Positions 15,357-24,663 are shown, counted from the stretch's first letter. The stretch is 64,000 nucleotides of DNA from Halothece sp. PCC 7418 (GCF_000317635.1 NC_019779.1:2790001-2854000); one strand, 5' to 3'. Notes: generated by a model from the letters alone, not told the origin. A program made the numbers and translations.

Positions 15357-15573
15357 TCATTGACCCATTTCTCTATTTACAAATTCTACCAACGTCGAAA
15401 GCGGATTAATAAAACTTGATGGCATCTCAGGTAATTCTTTAGCTAAAAAAGCCTTATCGAAAAATTTCAACATTCCCCTTTGCTGCGGATTATTTAAGAA
15501 CAGGTTGTAGATTCTTATTTTTTGAGAACTGTTTGAGTATATCTTTTTCCAATCTATCTAATTGATAAGACAT
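15357..15573 (-). pseudogene. Broken ORF coupled to the DNA methyltransferase (possible restriction-gene remnant)
   Basis: Three bases after the methyltransferase stop, an ATG opens MSYQLDRLEKDILKQFSKNK and closes after 27 codons at 15490. A second frame then reads NNPQQRGMLKFFDKAFLAKE and runs to EFVNREMGQ-stop at 15357. The two pieces look like the start and end of one gene joined by a frameshift or an internal deletion. Position and coupling behind a type II methyltransferase suggest the remains of the cognate restriction gene, but neither piece has a recognisable nuclease motif. Confidence 0.5.
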
Positions 15574-15576
15574 TAG

Positions 15577-16575
15577 CTAAAATAAGCTTAATTGAATTGA
15601 AGTAGCGGGAGCTTTAATTTTCCGATTAGATTCAAGACTTTTTATGACTTGACTAGCGATATCTTTTACAACAGGCGGGACTACAGCATTACCAAATTGT
15701 TTATAGGCTTGATTATCAGAAACAGGAATCTTAAAGTTTTCAGGAAATCCCATTAATCTAGAACATTCTCTAGGAGTTAGTCTTCGGGGATTCTTGTTCT
15801 CTTGAGGAATTAAAATTTCCGAACCATCTTTGTAATACCTAGCACTTAAAGTACGAGTGATTCCCTCAAAATCAACCAAACCATATCCAAAACCATTTCC
15901 TTTTGCTTTATGTTTCTCAGCATAGTTTTTTAAATATAACCATAATTTATCACTTAAGGTATATTGATCAGGAACATCAGGTTCTAAAATCTCTTTAACT
16001 TGCGGTTGTTGATCAGTAAAATATGGAAATTCAAATTCTAAGGCAGGTTTGAAGCCAACAATAAAAATTCTTTGTCTGTTTTGTGGGACAATATAACGAG
16101 CATCAACGATTTGATAATAAATTTGGTATCCTAATTCGTTAGATAAAGTATTTTTAATAACTTCAAAAGTTTTCTTTTTATTATGGCTTAAGAGGTTTTT
16201 AACATTTTCTAAAATGAAAGCCCTAGGTTGCTTATATTTAAGAATTCTTACAATATGAAAAAAGAGATTACCTTGAGTGATATGTTCAAACCCATGTTTA
16301 AGATTGAGAGAATTATTTTTAGTTACACCAGCAATACTAAATGGCTGACAAGGGAATCCTCCCACTAATAGGTCATGATCAGGGATCTCTTTTTCTGAAA
16401 TTTGAGTAATATCTCCTTGTGGTGTTTCATTAAAGTTAGCGAAATATGTCTGTTGACAAAATTTATCCCATTCCGATGTAAAAATACATTGACACCCTAA
16501 ATCTTCAAGTGCAATTCTAAACCCCCCTATCCCTGCAAATAAATCGATAAACTTGTAACCTTTTGGAATATCCAT
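15577..16575 (-). CDS. DNA (cytosine-5-)-methyltransferase
   Basis: 332-residue C5-methyltransferase with motifs in canonical order: FIDLFAGIGGFRIALE (I), DLLVGGFPCQPFSIAG (IV, catalytic Cys), ILENVKNLL (VI), QNRQRIFIVGF (VIII), a target-recognition region about residues 195-265, RLTPRECSRLMGFP (IX) and QFGNAVVPPVV (X). It transfers methyl from AdoMet to cytosine in an unknown sequence. AT-rich composition compared with neighbours suggests transfer. It is followed by a broken ORF, so it probably now acts as an orphan. Confidence 0.93.
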   Translation of the reverse strand: MDIPKGYKFIDLFAGIGGFRIALEDLGCQCIFTSEWDKFCQQTYFANFNETPQGDITQISEKEIPDHDLLVGGFPCQPFSIAGVTKNNSLNLKHGFEHITQGNLFFHIVRILKYKQPRAFILENVKNLLSHNKKKTFEVIKNTLSNELGYQIYYQIVDARYIVPQNRQRIFIVGFKPALEFEFPYFTDQQPQVKEILEPDVPDQYTLSDKLWLYLKNYAEKHKAKGNGFGYGLVDFEGITRTLSARYYKDGSEILIPQENKNPRRLTPRECSRLMGFPENFKIPVSDNQAYKQFGNAVVPPVVKDIASQVIKSLESNRKIKAPATSIQLSLF

Positions 16576-16709
16576 CCGCCGATTTAACTACTTTCTTAAG
16601 AAGTCTGTAAAAAATATCCTAGCACTTGATTACTGGTTCTACTTCTTCGCCTCACTTATCGATCGCGCTATCGTGAGAAATAAAGAACAAGTGAGCCACA
16701 AATAACGGT

Positions 16710-18815
16710 ATGACAACGACAGCGACAAAACCCAATCCTCTACTCATTGGCGAAGGATTACCCCCATTCCCCGAAATTGAACCGCAGCATGTGGTGAGTG
16801 GGATACAACAACTGTTAGCGGAACTCGATACCCAACTGACGGAATTGGAACAGACGGTTCAACCCACTTGGGAGGGCGTGGTGGAACCCCTGACGGAAAT
16901 TGAAGAACGCTTAACTTGGAGTTGGGGTATTGTTAGCCATCTCATGGGCGTGAAGAATAGCCAAGACTTGCGGGAAGCCTACGAAACAGTGCAACCCGAG
17001 GTGGTGCGGTTTATTAATAAGCTGAATCAAAGTAAGCCCATTTATGAGGCGTTTAAGGCGCTGCGCCATAGTGAAGAGTGGAATCGTTTGGATGATGCCC
17101 AAAAACGGATTGTGGAGTCTTCTTTGCAAGATGCAGAACTCTCTGGTGTGGGGTTAGAAGGGGAAACCAAGGAACGGTTTAATGCGATTCAATTGGAGTT
17201 AGCAGACCTTTCCACGCAATTTTCCAATCATGTGCTGGATGCAACGAAAGCCTTTAAGCTGAAACTGACTACCCCCGAAGAAGTGGCAGGTTTACCGCAA
17301 AGTGCGCTCAATTTAGCCGCGCAAACTGCCCGTCAGGAGGGAGAAGAAAATGCAACGGCGGAAAAGGGTCCTTGGGTGATTACTCTTGATTTTCCCAGTT
17401 TTGTGCCTTTCCTGAAGCATAGTCAACGGCGAGACTTGCGGGAAAAAGTTTATCGGGCGTTTATTACTCGCGCTTCTAGTGGGGAATTAGACAATCAACC
17501 GATTATTCAGCGCATTCTGACGTTACGGAAAGAGAAAGCCCATATTCTCGGTTTTGAAAACTATGCCCGCTTGAGTTTAGCCCGAAAAATGGCACCGAGT
17601 GTGGAAGCGGTGGAAAAACTTCTAGAGGAGTTGCGTCAGGCGAGTTATGATGCAGCAGTTGCTGAACATGAAGAATTAAAAGCCTTTGCGAAAAGTAAGG
17701 GTGCAGCGGAAGCCGATGACTTGAAACATTGGGATATTCAGTATTGGGCGGAACGTCAACGGGAAGAGAAGTTTGCTTTTAACGCGGAAGAGTTACGTCC
17801 TTATTTCCCGTTACCGCAAGTGTTAAATGGCTTGTTTAGCATTACGCAACACTTGTTTGGTGTGACGATTACGGCTGCGGATGGAGAAGCCCCAGTTTGG
17901 CATGAGGATGTCCGCTATTTTCGCATTCAAGATCACGATGGCAACCCCATTGCCCATTTCTATCTTGATCCCTTTTCTCGCCCTGCTGAAAAACGCGGTG
18001 GGGCGTGGATGGATGAATGTATTAACCGCCGAAAAATGAAAGCCAGTAATGGGGATGAAACCACGCGTTTACCCGTGGCGTATCTCACTTGTAACCAAAC
18101 TCCCCCTGTGGATGGTCAACCCAGTCTGATGACCTTTGAAGAAGTGGAAACTCTCTTCCATGAGTTTGGACATGGCTTACAGCATATGTTGACGCAAGTG
18201 GATTATCCAGGTGCTGCTGGGATTAATAATGTGGAATGGGATGCGGTGGAGTTACCGAGTCAGTTCATGGAAAACTGGTGTTATCATCGCCCGACGTTAT
18301 TCTCCATGGCGAAACATTATGAAACGGGGGAACCGTTACCTGAAGAATACTATCAAAAACTTTTGGCAGCGCGAACTTATCGCAGTGGTTCCATGATGTT
18401 ACGACAACTGCACTTTAGTTTCCTCGATTTGGAACTGCACGCCCATTATGATCCCGATGGTAACGAAACTGCCTTTGATGTGCGCGATCGCGTTGCGGAA
18501 ACGACCACTGTCATGCGTCCGCTTCCCGAAGATGCTTTCTTATGCAGTTTTGGACATATCTTTGCTGGGGGATATGCAGCTGGGTATTATAGCTACAAAT
18601 GGGCGGAAGTCCTCAGTGCTGATGCCTTTGCTGCCTTTGAAGAAGCGGGCTTAGATGATGATATGGCACTTGCCAAAGTCGGGAAACAGTTCCGCGATAC
18701 GGTTTTAGCCTTAGGCGGATCGTTGCATCCCATGTCAGTGTTCAAAGAGTTCCGGGGACGAGAACCGCAAACCGAACCCTTGTTAAGACATAGTGGTTTA
18801 ACCCCTGCAACTTAA
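16710..18815 (+). CDS. prlC: Oligopeptidase A-like M3 metallopeptidase
   Basis: 701-residue thimet-type zinc endopeptidase of the cytoplasm that degrades short peptides. The zinc site is HEFGHGLQHML (HExxH) in the context FEEVETLFHEFGHG. The downstream Glu lies in NNVEWDAVELPSQFMENW, and the substrate-binding tyrosines lie in GGYAAGYYSYKWAEVL. Length matches oligopeptidase A. The start ATG gives MTTTATKPNPLLIGEGLPPF, in line with the family's N terminus. The gene stands alone, followed by a 9-bp inverted repeat. Confidence 0.95.
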   Translation: MTTTATKPNPLLIGEGLPPFPEIEPQHVVSGIQQLLAELDTQLTELEQTVQPTWEGVVEPLTEIEERLTWSWGIVSHLMGVKNSQDLREAYETVQPEVVRFINKLNQSKPIYEAFKALRHSEEWNRLDDAQKRIVESSLQDAELSGVGLEGETKERFNAIQLELADLSTQFSNHVLDATKAFKLKLTTPEEVAGLPQSALNLAAQTARQEGEENATAEKGPWVITLDFPSFVPFLKHSQRRDLREKVYRAFITRASSGELDNQPIIQRILTLRKEKAHILGFENYARLSLARKMAPSVEAVEKLLEELRQASYDAAVAEHEELKAFAKSKGAAEADDLKHWDIQYWAERQREEKFAFNAEELRPYFPLPQVLNGLFSITQHLFGVTITAADGEAPVWHEDVRYFRIQDHDGNPIAHFYLDPFSRPAEKRGGAWMDECINRRKMKASNGDETTRLPVAYLTCNQTPPVDGQPSLMTFEEVETLFHEFGHGLQHMLTQVDYPGAAGINNVEWDAVELPSQFMENWCYHRPTLFSMAKHYETGEPLPEEYYQKLLAARTYRSGSMMLRQLHFSFLDLELHAHYDPDGNETAFDVRDRVAETTTVMRPLPEDAFLCSFGHIFAGGYAAGYYSYKWAEVLSADAFAAFEEAGLDDDMALAKVGKQFRDTVLALGGSLHPMSVFKEFRGREPQTEPLLRHSGLTPAT

Positions 18816-18831
18816 TTTTCTCTCTCCCTTT

Positions 18832-18884
18832 CACCACCAGCTTAAAACGCAATTTTTCTACATGAGAATAGCTCTCTGGTGGTG
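18832..18884. terminator. Inverted repeat after prlC
   Basis: Perfect 9-bp arms CACCACCAG (18832-18840) and CTGGTGGTG (18876-18884) around a 35-base loop. There is no T-tract. It could end the peptidase transcript or regulate apcD. Confidence 0.3.
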
Positions 18885-18928
18885 ATATCCTAGACTTACC
18901 CGACATAATTTAATACGATCATAAAATC

Positions 18929-19414
18929 ATGAGTGTAATTAGTGAAGTTATCCTCAAAGCTGACGACGAACTGCGTTATCCCACCAGTGGCGAACTGAAA
19001 GTAATCCAAGAATTCCTCAAAACTGGTGAACAGCGTATGCAAATCGCGCAAACTTTAGCTGAAAACGAAAAGAAAATCGTTGACCAAGCTAGTAAACAAC
19101 TCTGGAAACTCCATCCCGAATATATTGCCCCTGGCGGAAATGCTTTTGGGTCTCGGGAACGGTCTCTCTGCATTCGCGATTACGGTTGGTATTTGCGTTT
19201 AATCACTTATGGCATTGTTGCTGGGGATAAACAGCCCATCGAAAGCATTGGCTTAGTTGGTGTTCGGGAAATGTATAATGCGTTAGATGTTCCTGTCCCA
19301 GGCATGGCGGATGCGATTCGTTGCTTAAAAGATGCGTCTCTCGGTTTACTCAGTGCCGAAGAAGCCCAAGAAGCAGCCCCCTACTTCGACTATATTATCC
19401 AAGCGATGTCTTAA
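18929..19414 (+). CDS. apcD: Allophycocyanin-B alpha subunit
   Basis: 161-residue phycobiliprotein of the phycobilisome core, a terminal emitter that passes energy to photosystem I and to other membrane acceptors. The chromophore-binding cysteine lies in [20 protein letters not shown]. It is recognised as ApcD rather than ApcA by the start [20 protein letters not shown], the segment [20 protein letters not shown] and the end [11 protein letters not shown]. The gene stands alone, as apcD usually does apart from apcABC, and ends in a strong hairpin terminator. Confidence 0.95.
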   Translation: MSVISEVILKADDELRYPTSGELKVIQEFLKTGEQRMQIAQTLAENEKKIVDQASKQLWKLHPEYIAPGGNAFGSRERSLCIRDYGWYLRLITYGIVAGDKQPIESIGLVGVREMYNALDVPVPGMADAIRCLKDASLGLLSAEEAQEAAPYFDYIIQAMS

Positions 19415-19435
19415 AAAATTATAAATTCGGATGAT

Positions 19436-19471
19436 GAGGCGCATTCTTGATGAGTGCGTCTCTTTTTTTTT
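19436..19471 (+). terminator. Rho-independent terminator of apcD
   Basis: Stem GAGGCGCATTC / GAGTGCGTCTC with loop TTGAT and two G-T wobbles, followed directly by nine T. A textbook intrinsic terminator. Confidence 0.9.
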
Positions 19472-19492
19472 AGTGAACAAACTTAATTGATT

Positions 19493-19954
19493 ATGCGCCA
19501 AATTCCCTTCATTTCCTTTGTCTTGCTACTCCTTGCTTGTACTGTTTTTGGTTGGGTTGTTTCGACCGCGACAGAAGCATTTTGGGTTTGGTTAATTGCA
19601 GGGAGTTTTTTATTACTAATGGATGCGGGATTAACCGCCCCGTTAACCTTAATTGAAGTCTTTTTTGGCAGTTGGTTAACTTCAGATAAACGTGCCTTTA
19701 TAACGGTTTTAATGTTTTCCTTGGGTTTTGTTTTTGCGATTACTTGGATTCACATTTTTGCCCGTGTTTTAGTCTTACTTGCAGCAGGAACATTATTTCG
19801 ATTAGACTTACAACGGGCTAGATTCCCCCGTTGGCAAGCCTTAAGCATTTTGTTATTAACTTGTGTAGTGGGTTATAGCATTGGTATTGTTAGCCATGAG
19901 TTTTTCGCTTCAGATCAACCCATTTTTTCGCTTCTCGAATCGCTTGGTTTTTAG
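19493..19954 (+). CDS. Hypothetical membrane protein
   Basis: 153 residues from ATG 19493, with about four hydrophobic segments (VLLLLACTVFGWVV, WLIAGSFLLLMDAGL, FITVLMFSLGFVFAITWI, LSILLLTCVVGYSIGIV). It has the feel of a cyanobacteria-only inner-membrane protein; I do not recognise a family. An in-frame TTG at 19487 is a weaker start. The last 65 bases overlap the convergent small gene at 19890-20117. Confidence 0.7.
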   Translation: MRQIPFISFVLLLLACTVFGWVVSTATEAFWVWLIAGSFLLLMDAGLTAPLTLIEVFFGSWLTSDKRAFITVLMFSLGFVFAITWIHIFARVLVLLAAGTLFRLDLQRARFPRWQALSILLLTCVVGYSIGIVSHEFFASDQPIFSLLESLGF

Positions 19955-20117
19955 TATTTGCTGCAGGCGTTGCCATTGCCCAACCATAATCATATCCAAT
20001 CCATGCGGAATAAGTAATCCCATCTTCATCCTCATCAATACAAATTTCAATGGTGAAATCGTAATAAGAAAAGGCAAGGACTTTTTTGGGATAGTGGGGG
20101 TCAAAAATAATTGTCAT
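19890..20117 (-). CDS. Small hypothetical protein, 75 aa
   Basis: Begins MTIIFDPHYPKKVLAFSYYD and reads through an acidic strand-rich part IEICIDEDEDGITYSAWIGY to a basic helix QAIREAKKWVDLKRKTHG. This pattern resembles short HicB-like or DUF1902-style beta-beta-alpha proteins, but the match is not firm. An alternative start at 20159 adds 14 residues. It is convergent with, and overlaps, the membrane-protein gene by 65 bases, so one of the two 3' ends may be shorter in practice. Confidence 0.5.
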   Translation of the reverse strand: MTIIFDPHYPKKVLAFSYYDFTIEICIDEDEDGITYSAWIGYDYGWAMATPAANTKNQAIREAKKWVDLKRKTHG

Positions 20118-20185
20118 TCGATTTGACTCTAGTAAATCAAAGTTCAGTGACAGTACCATTTAAAGAAAGTTCAGTGATATTCAAT

Positions 20186-20221
20186 CCCCCGTTCCCTTTT
20201 GAAAGGGAGGTTGGGGGGATC
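20186..20221. repeat. Cyanobacterial intergenic C-run/G-run repeat, copy 2
   Basis: Reads CCCCCGTTCCCTTTTGAAAG and then GGAGGTTGGGGGGATC, an imperfect hairpin related to 519-562 in inverse orientation. Confidence 0.45.
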
Positions 20222-20277
20222 AGTAGGTAGCATTAGTCGATCAAAATGGTATTGCTTACATTAAGAATAACTGATTA

Positions 20278-20880
20278 CTATTTTGCCTTAGCAAAATTTT
20301 CTGCAGCAAATTCCCAATTGACAATCTGATCTAAGAAAGCATCAATGTAAGTTCCACGCTGATTCTGATAATCTAAATAATAAGCGTGTTCCCACACATC
20401 CATTGTTAAAAGCGGGATTTGTCCTTTAGTTAAGGGGTTATCCGCATTCAAGGTTTTTGTGACTTTCAGGATTCCTTGATCTAAAACCAACCAAGCCCAA
20501 CCGCTACCAAATTGACCAGTTCCGGCAGATTTAAAGGCTTCTTTAAACTTTTCAAAACTGCCAAAGTCCGCATCAATTTTTTGTGCAAGTTCCCCTGTAG
20601 GCGTTCCGCCACCATTGGGCTTCATGGAATTCCAGTAAAAGGTATGATTCCAAGCCTGTGCGCCAGTATTAAAGATTGCGGTTTTACTTTCATCACTGGC
20701 AACCATTTTAATCACGTCTTCAATCGGCTTACTGTCTAACTCTGTTCCTTCAACTGCAGCATTAAATTTGTTGACATAACCCGCATGGTGTTTATCGTGA
20801 TGAAATTCGAGTGTAGATTTAGAAATGGCAGGTTCTAAAGCGGTGTAATCATAAGGGAGTGGGGGAAGTTCATAAGCCAT
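20278..20880 (-). CDS. sodB: Superoxide dismutase [Fe]
   Basis: 200-residue iron superoxide dismutase, cytoplasmic, converting superoxide to peroxide and oxygen. Metal ligands lie in LEFHHDKHHAGYV, AQAWNHTFYWNSMKP and DVWEHAYYLDYQNQRG. Iron type is indicated by AQAWNHTFYW and GSGWAWLV. ATG 20880 gives the family start MAYELPPLPYDYTALEP; an ATG three codons upstream is less likely. The gene has its own leader; nothing else is cotranscribed. Confidence 0.96.
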   Translation of the reverse strand: MAYELPPLPYDYTALEPAISKSTLEFHHDKHHAGYVNKFNAAVEGTELDSKPIEDVIKMVASDESKTAIFNTGAQAWNHTFYWNSMKPNGGGTPTGELAQKIDADFGSFEKFKEAFKSAGTGQFGSGWAWLVLDQGILKVTKTLNADNPLTKGQIPLLTMDVWEHAYYLDYQNQRGTYIDAFLDQIVNWEFAAENFAKAK

Positions 20881-21088
20881 GATGTTCAACCTCGTTAAGC
20901 AAAATCAAGTTCTGGGAACGATGATAAGGTAGATTTTTGGTTTATGTAATCCCTATCCCCCCCAGGGGAATTGATAGTCTGGTATGGCGAAAGATTTCAG
21001 AAAATGCTTGGCAATACGCCATAATTTTTACTCCGTGATTTCTATACGGTTCATTGTCATTTCATTAGCATTTCAATAGGATTAATTT

Positions 21089-21664
21089 ATGGAAGTTGAT
21101 ATTGCAAATGTAATTTCGGGATATTCCCAAGGGCTTTTTTTAATGGCAGATGACAACGGCGGACTCGGTTGGTATGCTAGTCGATCTCATGCCGTGATTC
21201 CTCTTGATGAAAGGTTTCGTTATCCTAAATCTCTGCGACGAGTAATTAATCAAAATCGATTTGAAGTGGCGATTAATCGTGATTTTGCTGCGGTTTGTGA
21301 TGGCTGTTCTGACCGAGAAACAACTTGGATTTCTTCTGATTTAAAGTCGGTTTATTGGCAACTCTATCAAGCGGGATTTGCTTTTAGTTTTGAAACGTGG
21401 CATGGGAATCAATTAGCTGGAGGAGTTTTAGGTATTGTTATTGGAGGTGCTTTTATTGGAGAATCGATGTTTTATCAGATTCCAGAGGGATCAAAAGTTG
21501 CTTTAGTGAAATTAGTCGAGCATTTACAATCTAGAGGATTTTTACTGTTTGATGCCCAAATGCAAAATCCTCATCTAGCTCGTTTTGGTGCGTATGAGGT
21601 GAAGGAAAGAGATTACAAAAAAACCTTAGAAAAAGCAATCAAAAAAACTTGTTGGTTTGTTTAA
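21089..21664 (+). CDS. aat: Leucyl/phenylalanyl-tRNA-protein transferase
   Basis: 191-residue N-end-rule enzyme that adds Leu or Phe to N-terminal Arg/Lys substrates. Recognisable blocks: NVISGYSQGLFLMADDNGGL near the start, RFRYPKSLRRVINQ, ETWHGNQLAGGVLGIVIGGA, FIGESMFY and LLFDAQMQNPHLARFGA. It is slightly shorter than the E. coli enzyme (234), as is common in cyanobacteria. The C-terminal KKTCWFV lacks the usual final helix. Convergent with the DUF92 gene, with a palindrome between. Confidence 0.9.
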   Translation: MEVDIANVISGYSQGLFLMADDNGGLGWYASRSHAVIPLDERFRYPKSLRRVINQNRFEVAINRDFAAVCDGCSDRETTWISSDLKSVYWQLYQAGFAFSFETWHGNQLAGGVLGIVIGGAFIGESMFYQIPEGSKVALVKLVEHLQSRGFLLFDAQMQNPHLARFGAYEVKERDYKKTLEKAIKKTCWFV

Positions 21665-21696
21665 AACACTTTTAAAAAAGAAGGACTCCATCCATT

Positions 21697-21721
21697 GTAC
21701 GGTGGGCAATGCCCACCCTAC
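21697..21721. terminator. GTAGGGTGGGC palindrome, copy 2, between convergent genes
   Basis: GTACGGTGGGCA-A-TGCCCACCCTAC, one mismatch from a perfect 12-1-12 dyad. It lies between the stop codons of aat and the DUF92 gene. It could serve both as a bidirectional terminator. See also 30693 and 39886. Confidence 0.6.
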
Positions 21722-21760
21722 GACTTTTTGCATCAGTATTAGGACTGCTATCATTTCATC

Positions 21761-22534
21761 TCAATAAAAGTTAGTCAGGATAACAAACAATATACTGGCA
21801 ATAACTGCCCCGAAAAAGGTGTTAATAATATTAACGACTTCATTGGTTAAAAAGTCGAATTTTTCTTGTAAAGTTGCTCCAATTAAACTTTCTAAATTAG
21901 TGGCAATAAAAGCAGCAACGATACAGTATAAAATCCCGAAACTTGACATTAATCCGACACTCCACCCCACAACAGCAATAACGGCGGAAGCGAACAATCC
22001 AGCTAATGTTCCTTCTAAACTCACTGCTCCTTCGGTTCCGGGGGCAACGGGTTTTAAACTCGTAATTAAAAAGGTGCGTTTTCCGTAGGCTTTCCCCACT
22101 TCACTGGCGGTTGTATCCGATAATTTGGTACTAAAACTGGCGACATACGCTAATAATAAAATAGGTGTGGGAATGATTCCGAAATCGCTGATTTGATTCA
22201 GCATTACTCCCAACGCGCACACCGTCGCCACTAATGCCGATCCCCAAACATTTTCTGGTCCTCGCGCCCCAGACCGTTTCTCAGCAATCCCAGCGGCTTC
22301 TTTTTGGGCTAAGCCAATGCGAGTCACGGCGGATCCCACCAGAAAATAAAACATGACAACCGTGTAGCCTTGCCAACCTAATGTTCCCCAAATTATCACC
22401 CCTAATAACCACGCATTCGCCAGTCCAAGAGGGGTTAATAGTTTTTTCGGAGCGATAACTGCAATCCCGCATAAGATGGTGTTAAGCGCGATCGCGACAA
22501 GCCAAGGCATGAAAACGGGAGGGAGGTTGCTCAT
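21761..22534 (-). CDS. DUF92/TIGR00297 membrane protein, VTE6-like kinase
   Basis: 257-residue integral membrane protein with about six helices. The family includes the plant phytyl-phosphate kinase VTE6, which makes phytyl diphosphate for tocopherol and phylloquinone side chains. Blocks seen: KEAAGIAEKRSGARGPENVW, SFSTKLSDTTASEVGKAYGK and RTFLITSLKPVAPGTEGAVS, the polar loops expected to bind substrate. The function is by homology to the plant enzyme and is not certain here. Confidence 0.82.
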   Translation of the reverse strand: MSNLPPVFMPWLVAIALNTILCGIAVIAPKKLLTPLGLANAWLLGVIIWGTLGWQGYTVVMFYFLVGSAVTRIGLAQKEAAGIAEKRSGARGPENVWGSALVATVCALGVMLNQISDFGIIPTPILLLAYVASFSTKLSDTTASEVGKAYGKRTFLITSLKPVAPGTEGAVSLEGTLAGLFASAVIAVVGWSVGLMSSFGILYCIVAAFIATNLESLIGATLQEKFDFLTNEVVNIINTFFGAVIASILFVILTNFY

Positions 22535-22604
22535 TGCGCAGTTTTAGATTAAATTTGCCACAATGGTAGGCGATCGCGCTGTCGATTAGCAAGAGGAGAA
22601 AGCT

Positions 22605-23036
22605 ATGAATACTCCGATTTTTCATCTCGCGATTCCAGTTAAAAATATTACAACAGCTAAGACCTTTTATGTGGATGGATTAGGTTGTGAAGTGGGAAGA
22701 GAAAGCGATCGCGCTGTGATTCTCAACTTCTACGGACATCAATTGGTGGCTCACGTGACAACTGAAGAATTAACCCCACAAAACGGAATTTATCCCCGCC
22801 ATTTTGGCATGATTTTTCCCACAGAAGCAGATTGGGAAGCAGTTTGGAAACGAGCCAGCACTCAAGAACTAAAAGTTTACCAAACTCCAAAACATCGCTT
22901 TCCAGGGGAACTTACTGAACATCAAACCTTCTTTTTAGAAGACCCCTTTTATAACCTGCTGGAGTTCAAATATTATCGTCACGCTGAAGCCATTTTTGGT
23001 GGACGCACTTTGACCGCAGTGGGAGAAAGAGATTAA
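22605..23036 (+). CDS. VOC-family (glyoxalase/dioxygenase-fold) protein
   Basis: 143 residues with two beta-alpha-beta-beta-beta modules. Starts FHLAIPVKNITTAKTFYVDG, with DRAVILNFYGHQLVAHV in the middle and FFLEDPFYNLLEFKYYRH at the end. These contain the His/Glu positions that bind a divalent metal in the fold. The substrate is unknown; glyoxalase I proper is longer and different. A purine-rich AAGAGGAGAAAG leader gives a good ribosome-binding site. Confidence 0.85.
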   Translation: MNTPIFHLAIPVKNITTAKTFYVDGLGCEVGRESDRAVILNFYGHQLVAHVTTEELTPQNGIYPRHFGMIFPTEADWEAVWKRASTQELKVYQTPKHRFPGELTEHQTFFLEDPFYNLLEFKYYRHAEAIFGGRTLTAVGERD

Positions 23037-23066
23037 GTCGTTTTTCACTTCAAAAGGAGAGCTACC

Positions 23067-24623
23067 GTGAACCGTCTCACTCACCCCAGTTTATCCCTTA
23101 TCATCGCCCTGAGTAGCTTGTTTCCAAGTCTGGTCGCCCCAGCGATGATGAACTCAGTGCACGCTCAAACCACAAAAACAGTTGTCTATGTTAATCCCAA
23201 TCTGGGGAATGATCAAAACGGGAAAGGAAGTCGTGATCGTCCTTATCAAACCTTAACCCGCGCGATCGCTGCTGCCCCTGCTCAAGCAGTGATTCAACTG
23301 GCTGATGGCACTTACAGCGAGGAAACAGGAGAATCCTTCCCTATTATTGTCAGAAAATCCCTTGAAATTCGAGGTAACCCCAATAATCAAGGCTATAACG
23401 TCAAAATTAAAGGGGGAGGAGACTTGAATAGTCCCACTGGGGCGGGACAAAATGTTGCTATGGCACTGCTTGCCAATAGTACCCTCACTGGGGTCAGCGT
23501 CACGAATCAGCGCGATCGCGGAATTGGCGTGTGGATTGAAGGAGCAAGTCCCACGGTTTTTAAAAATACCTTTCAACAAAACGATAACACTGGGGTTGCG
23601 GTGAATGGCAGAGGCAGAGCCGTCATTCTCAATAACTATTTTTACAGTAATTCTGGCAATGGCATGGTCATCTATGGACAAAGCCAACCCACGGTTAAAA
23701 ATAATACCTTTGAACGCACGGGTTTCGGGATTAGCATTACCCAAGAAGCAAGTCCGCAACTGATTGGCAACGAACTGAAGCATAATCGCATTGGCATTAT
23801 GGTAGAAGGGAACGCCGAACCCATTCTGCGGGAAAATCTGGTGACACTTTCCACAGAAGATGGCTTGGTCGCGATCGCGCAATCTCGACCGAATTTAGGG
23901 ACATCAGAAGAACCGGGGAGAAATATTTTCCGCAGTAATCGAGGAAACGCTATTAAAAACTTGACGAAAACTTACACGATTCCCGCTAGTGGAAATCAAA
24001 TCACAGGAGAAACCGCAGGGAAAGTTGATGTCAGTGCAAGCGTCGCCCAAAGAGCACCGCTTCCTCTCAACCGTAATTTATCTTCACCAGTAGAAAATTC
24101 AAGTCCGCAGCCATCTCTGGGGTCTTCCCGCGAACAAGTTTGGACAGCACCTCGCCCCTTCCCGAATAATAATGCTCCCTCTAATCAACCGTCCCCGTTA
24201 AATCTTCCTGAACTTGATCCAGTTCCCAATGCCAACACAACCAGACGCAATCCTTCTTCCCGCAATAATCGCGCCCGTCTCGATGATCTGCTTGTGGTCG
24301 AACCCAAGGCCTCACCCACGTCTCGTCATCCCAATGCTTTACCCGTTCCCAGTGGTAATATTCCTTCTGGCAATCCCTTTCGTCCAGGTGCTTCCCCACA
24401 AGAGCGGGTGAGAGCAGTCGGGGGACAATATCGGGTTGTGGTGGAGATTCGGCAAGCCAGTGATAAAACGCGAGTGAAACAGATTGTTCCAGATGCCTTC
24501 ACCAGTCGGTATCAAGGGCGTGCAGTGATGCAAGTGGGAATTTTTCGTGATCGCGCCAATGTAGATGAAATTCAGCAACAGTTGCAACAAGCGGGATTAA
24601 ATGTGCGCGTGATTTCACTTTGA
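23067..24623 (+). CDS. Exported DUF1565 beta-helix protein with C-terminal SPOR-like domain
   Basis: 518 residues starting at a GTG. Residues 1-34 form a signal peptide ending in HAQ. A DUF1565 parallel beta-helix (VVYVNPNLGNDQNGKGSRDR to about residue 310) shows repeated N-x-F/G-I-x-V turns such as PTVKNNTFERTGFGISITQE. A proline/asparagine-rich linker (about 330-440) follows. The last 75 residues look like a SPOR domain that binds denuded peptidoglycan (AVMQVGIFRDRANVDEIQQQ). Probably a periplasmic cell-wall-linked protein. Confidence 0.82.
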   Translation: MNRLTHPSLSLIIALSSLFPSLVAPAMMNSVHAQTTKTVVYVNPNLGNDQNGKGSRDRPYQTLTRAIAAAPAQAVIQLADGTYSEETGESFPIIVRKSLEIRGNPNNQGYNVKIKGGGDLNSPTGAGQNVAMALLANSTLTGVSVTNQRDRGIGVWIEGASPTVFKNTFQQNDNTGVAVNGRGRAVILNNYFYSNSGNGMVIYGQSQPTVKNNTFERTGFGISITQEASPQLIGNELKHNRIGIMVEGNAEPILRENLVTLSTEDGLVAIAQSRPNLGTSEEPGRNIFRSNRGNAIKNLTKTYTIPASGNQITGETAGKVDVSASVAQRAPLPLNRNLSSPVENSSPQPSLGSSREQVWTAPRPFPNNNAPSNQPSPLNLPELDPVPNANTTRRNPSSRNNRARLDDLLVVEPKASPTSRHPNALPVPSGNIPSGNPFRPGASPQERVRAVGGQYRVVVEIRQASDKTRVKQIVPDAFTSRYQGRAVMQVGIFRDRANVDEIQQQLQQAGLNVRVISL

Positions 24624-24663
24624 TTGAAAATTATGGATGATAAACTAACAAGCAACTCATAAT

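Noticed and set aside
23253-23882. 209-codon minus-strand frame within the beta-helix gene.
   Set aside because: Antisense to a clear DUF1565 gene; HIP1-rich DNA keeps several frames open.
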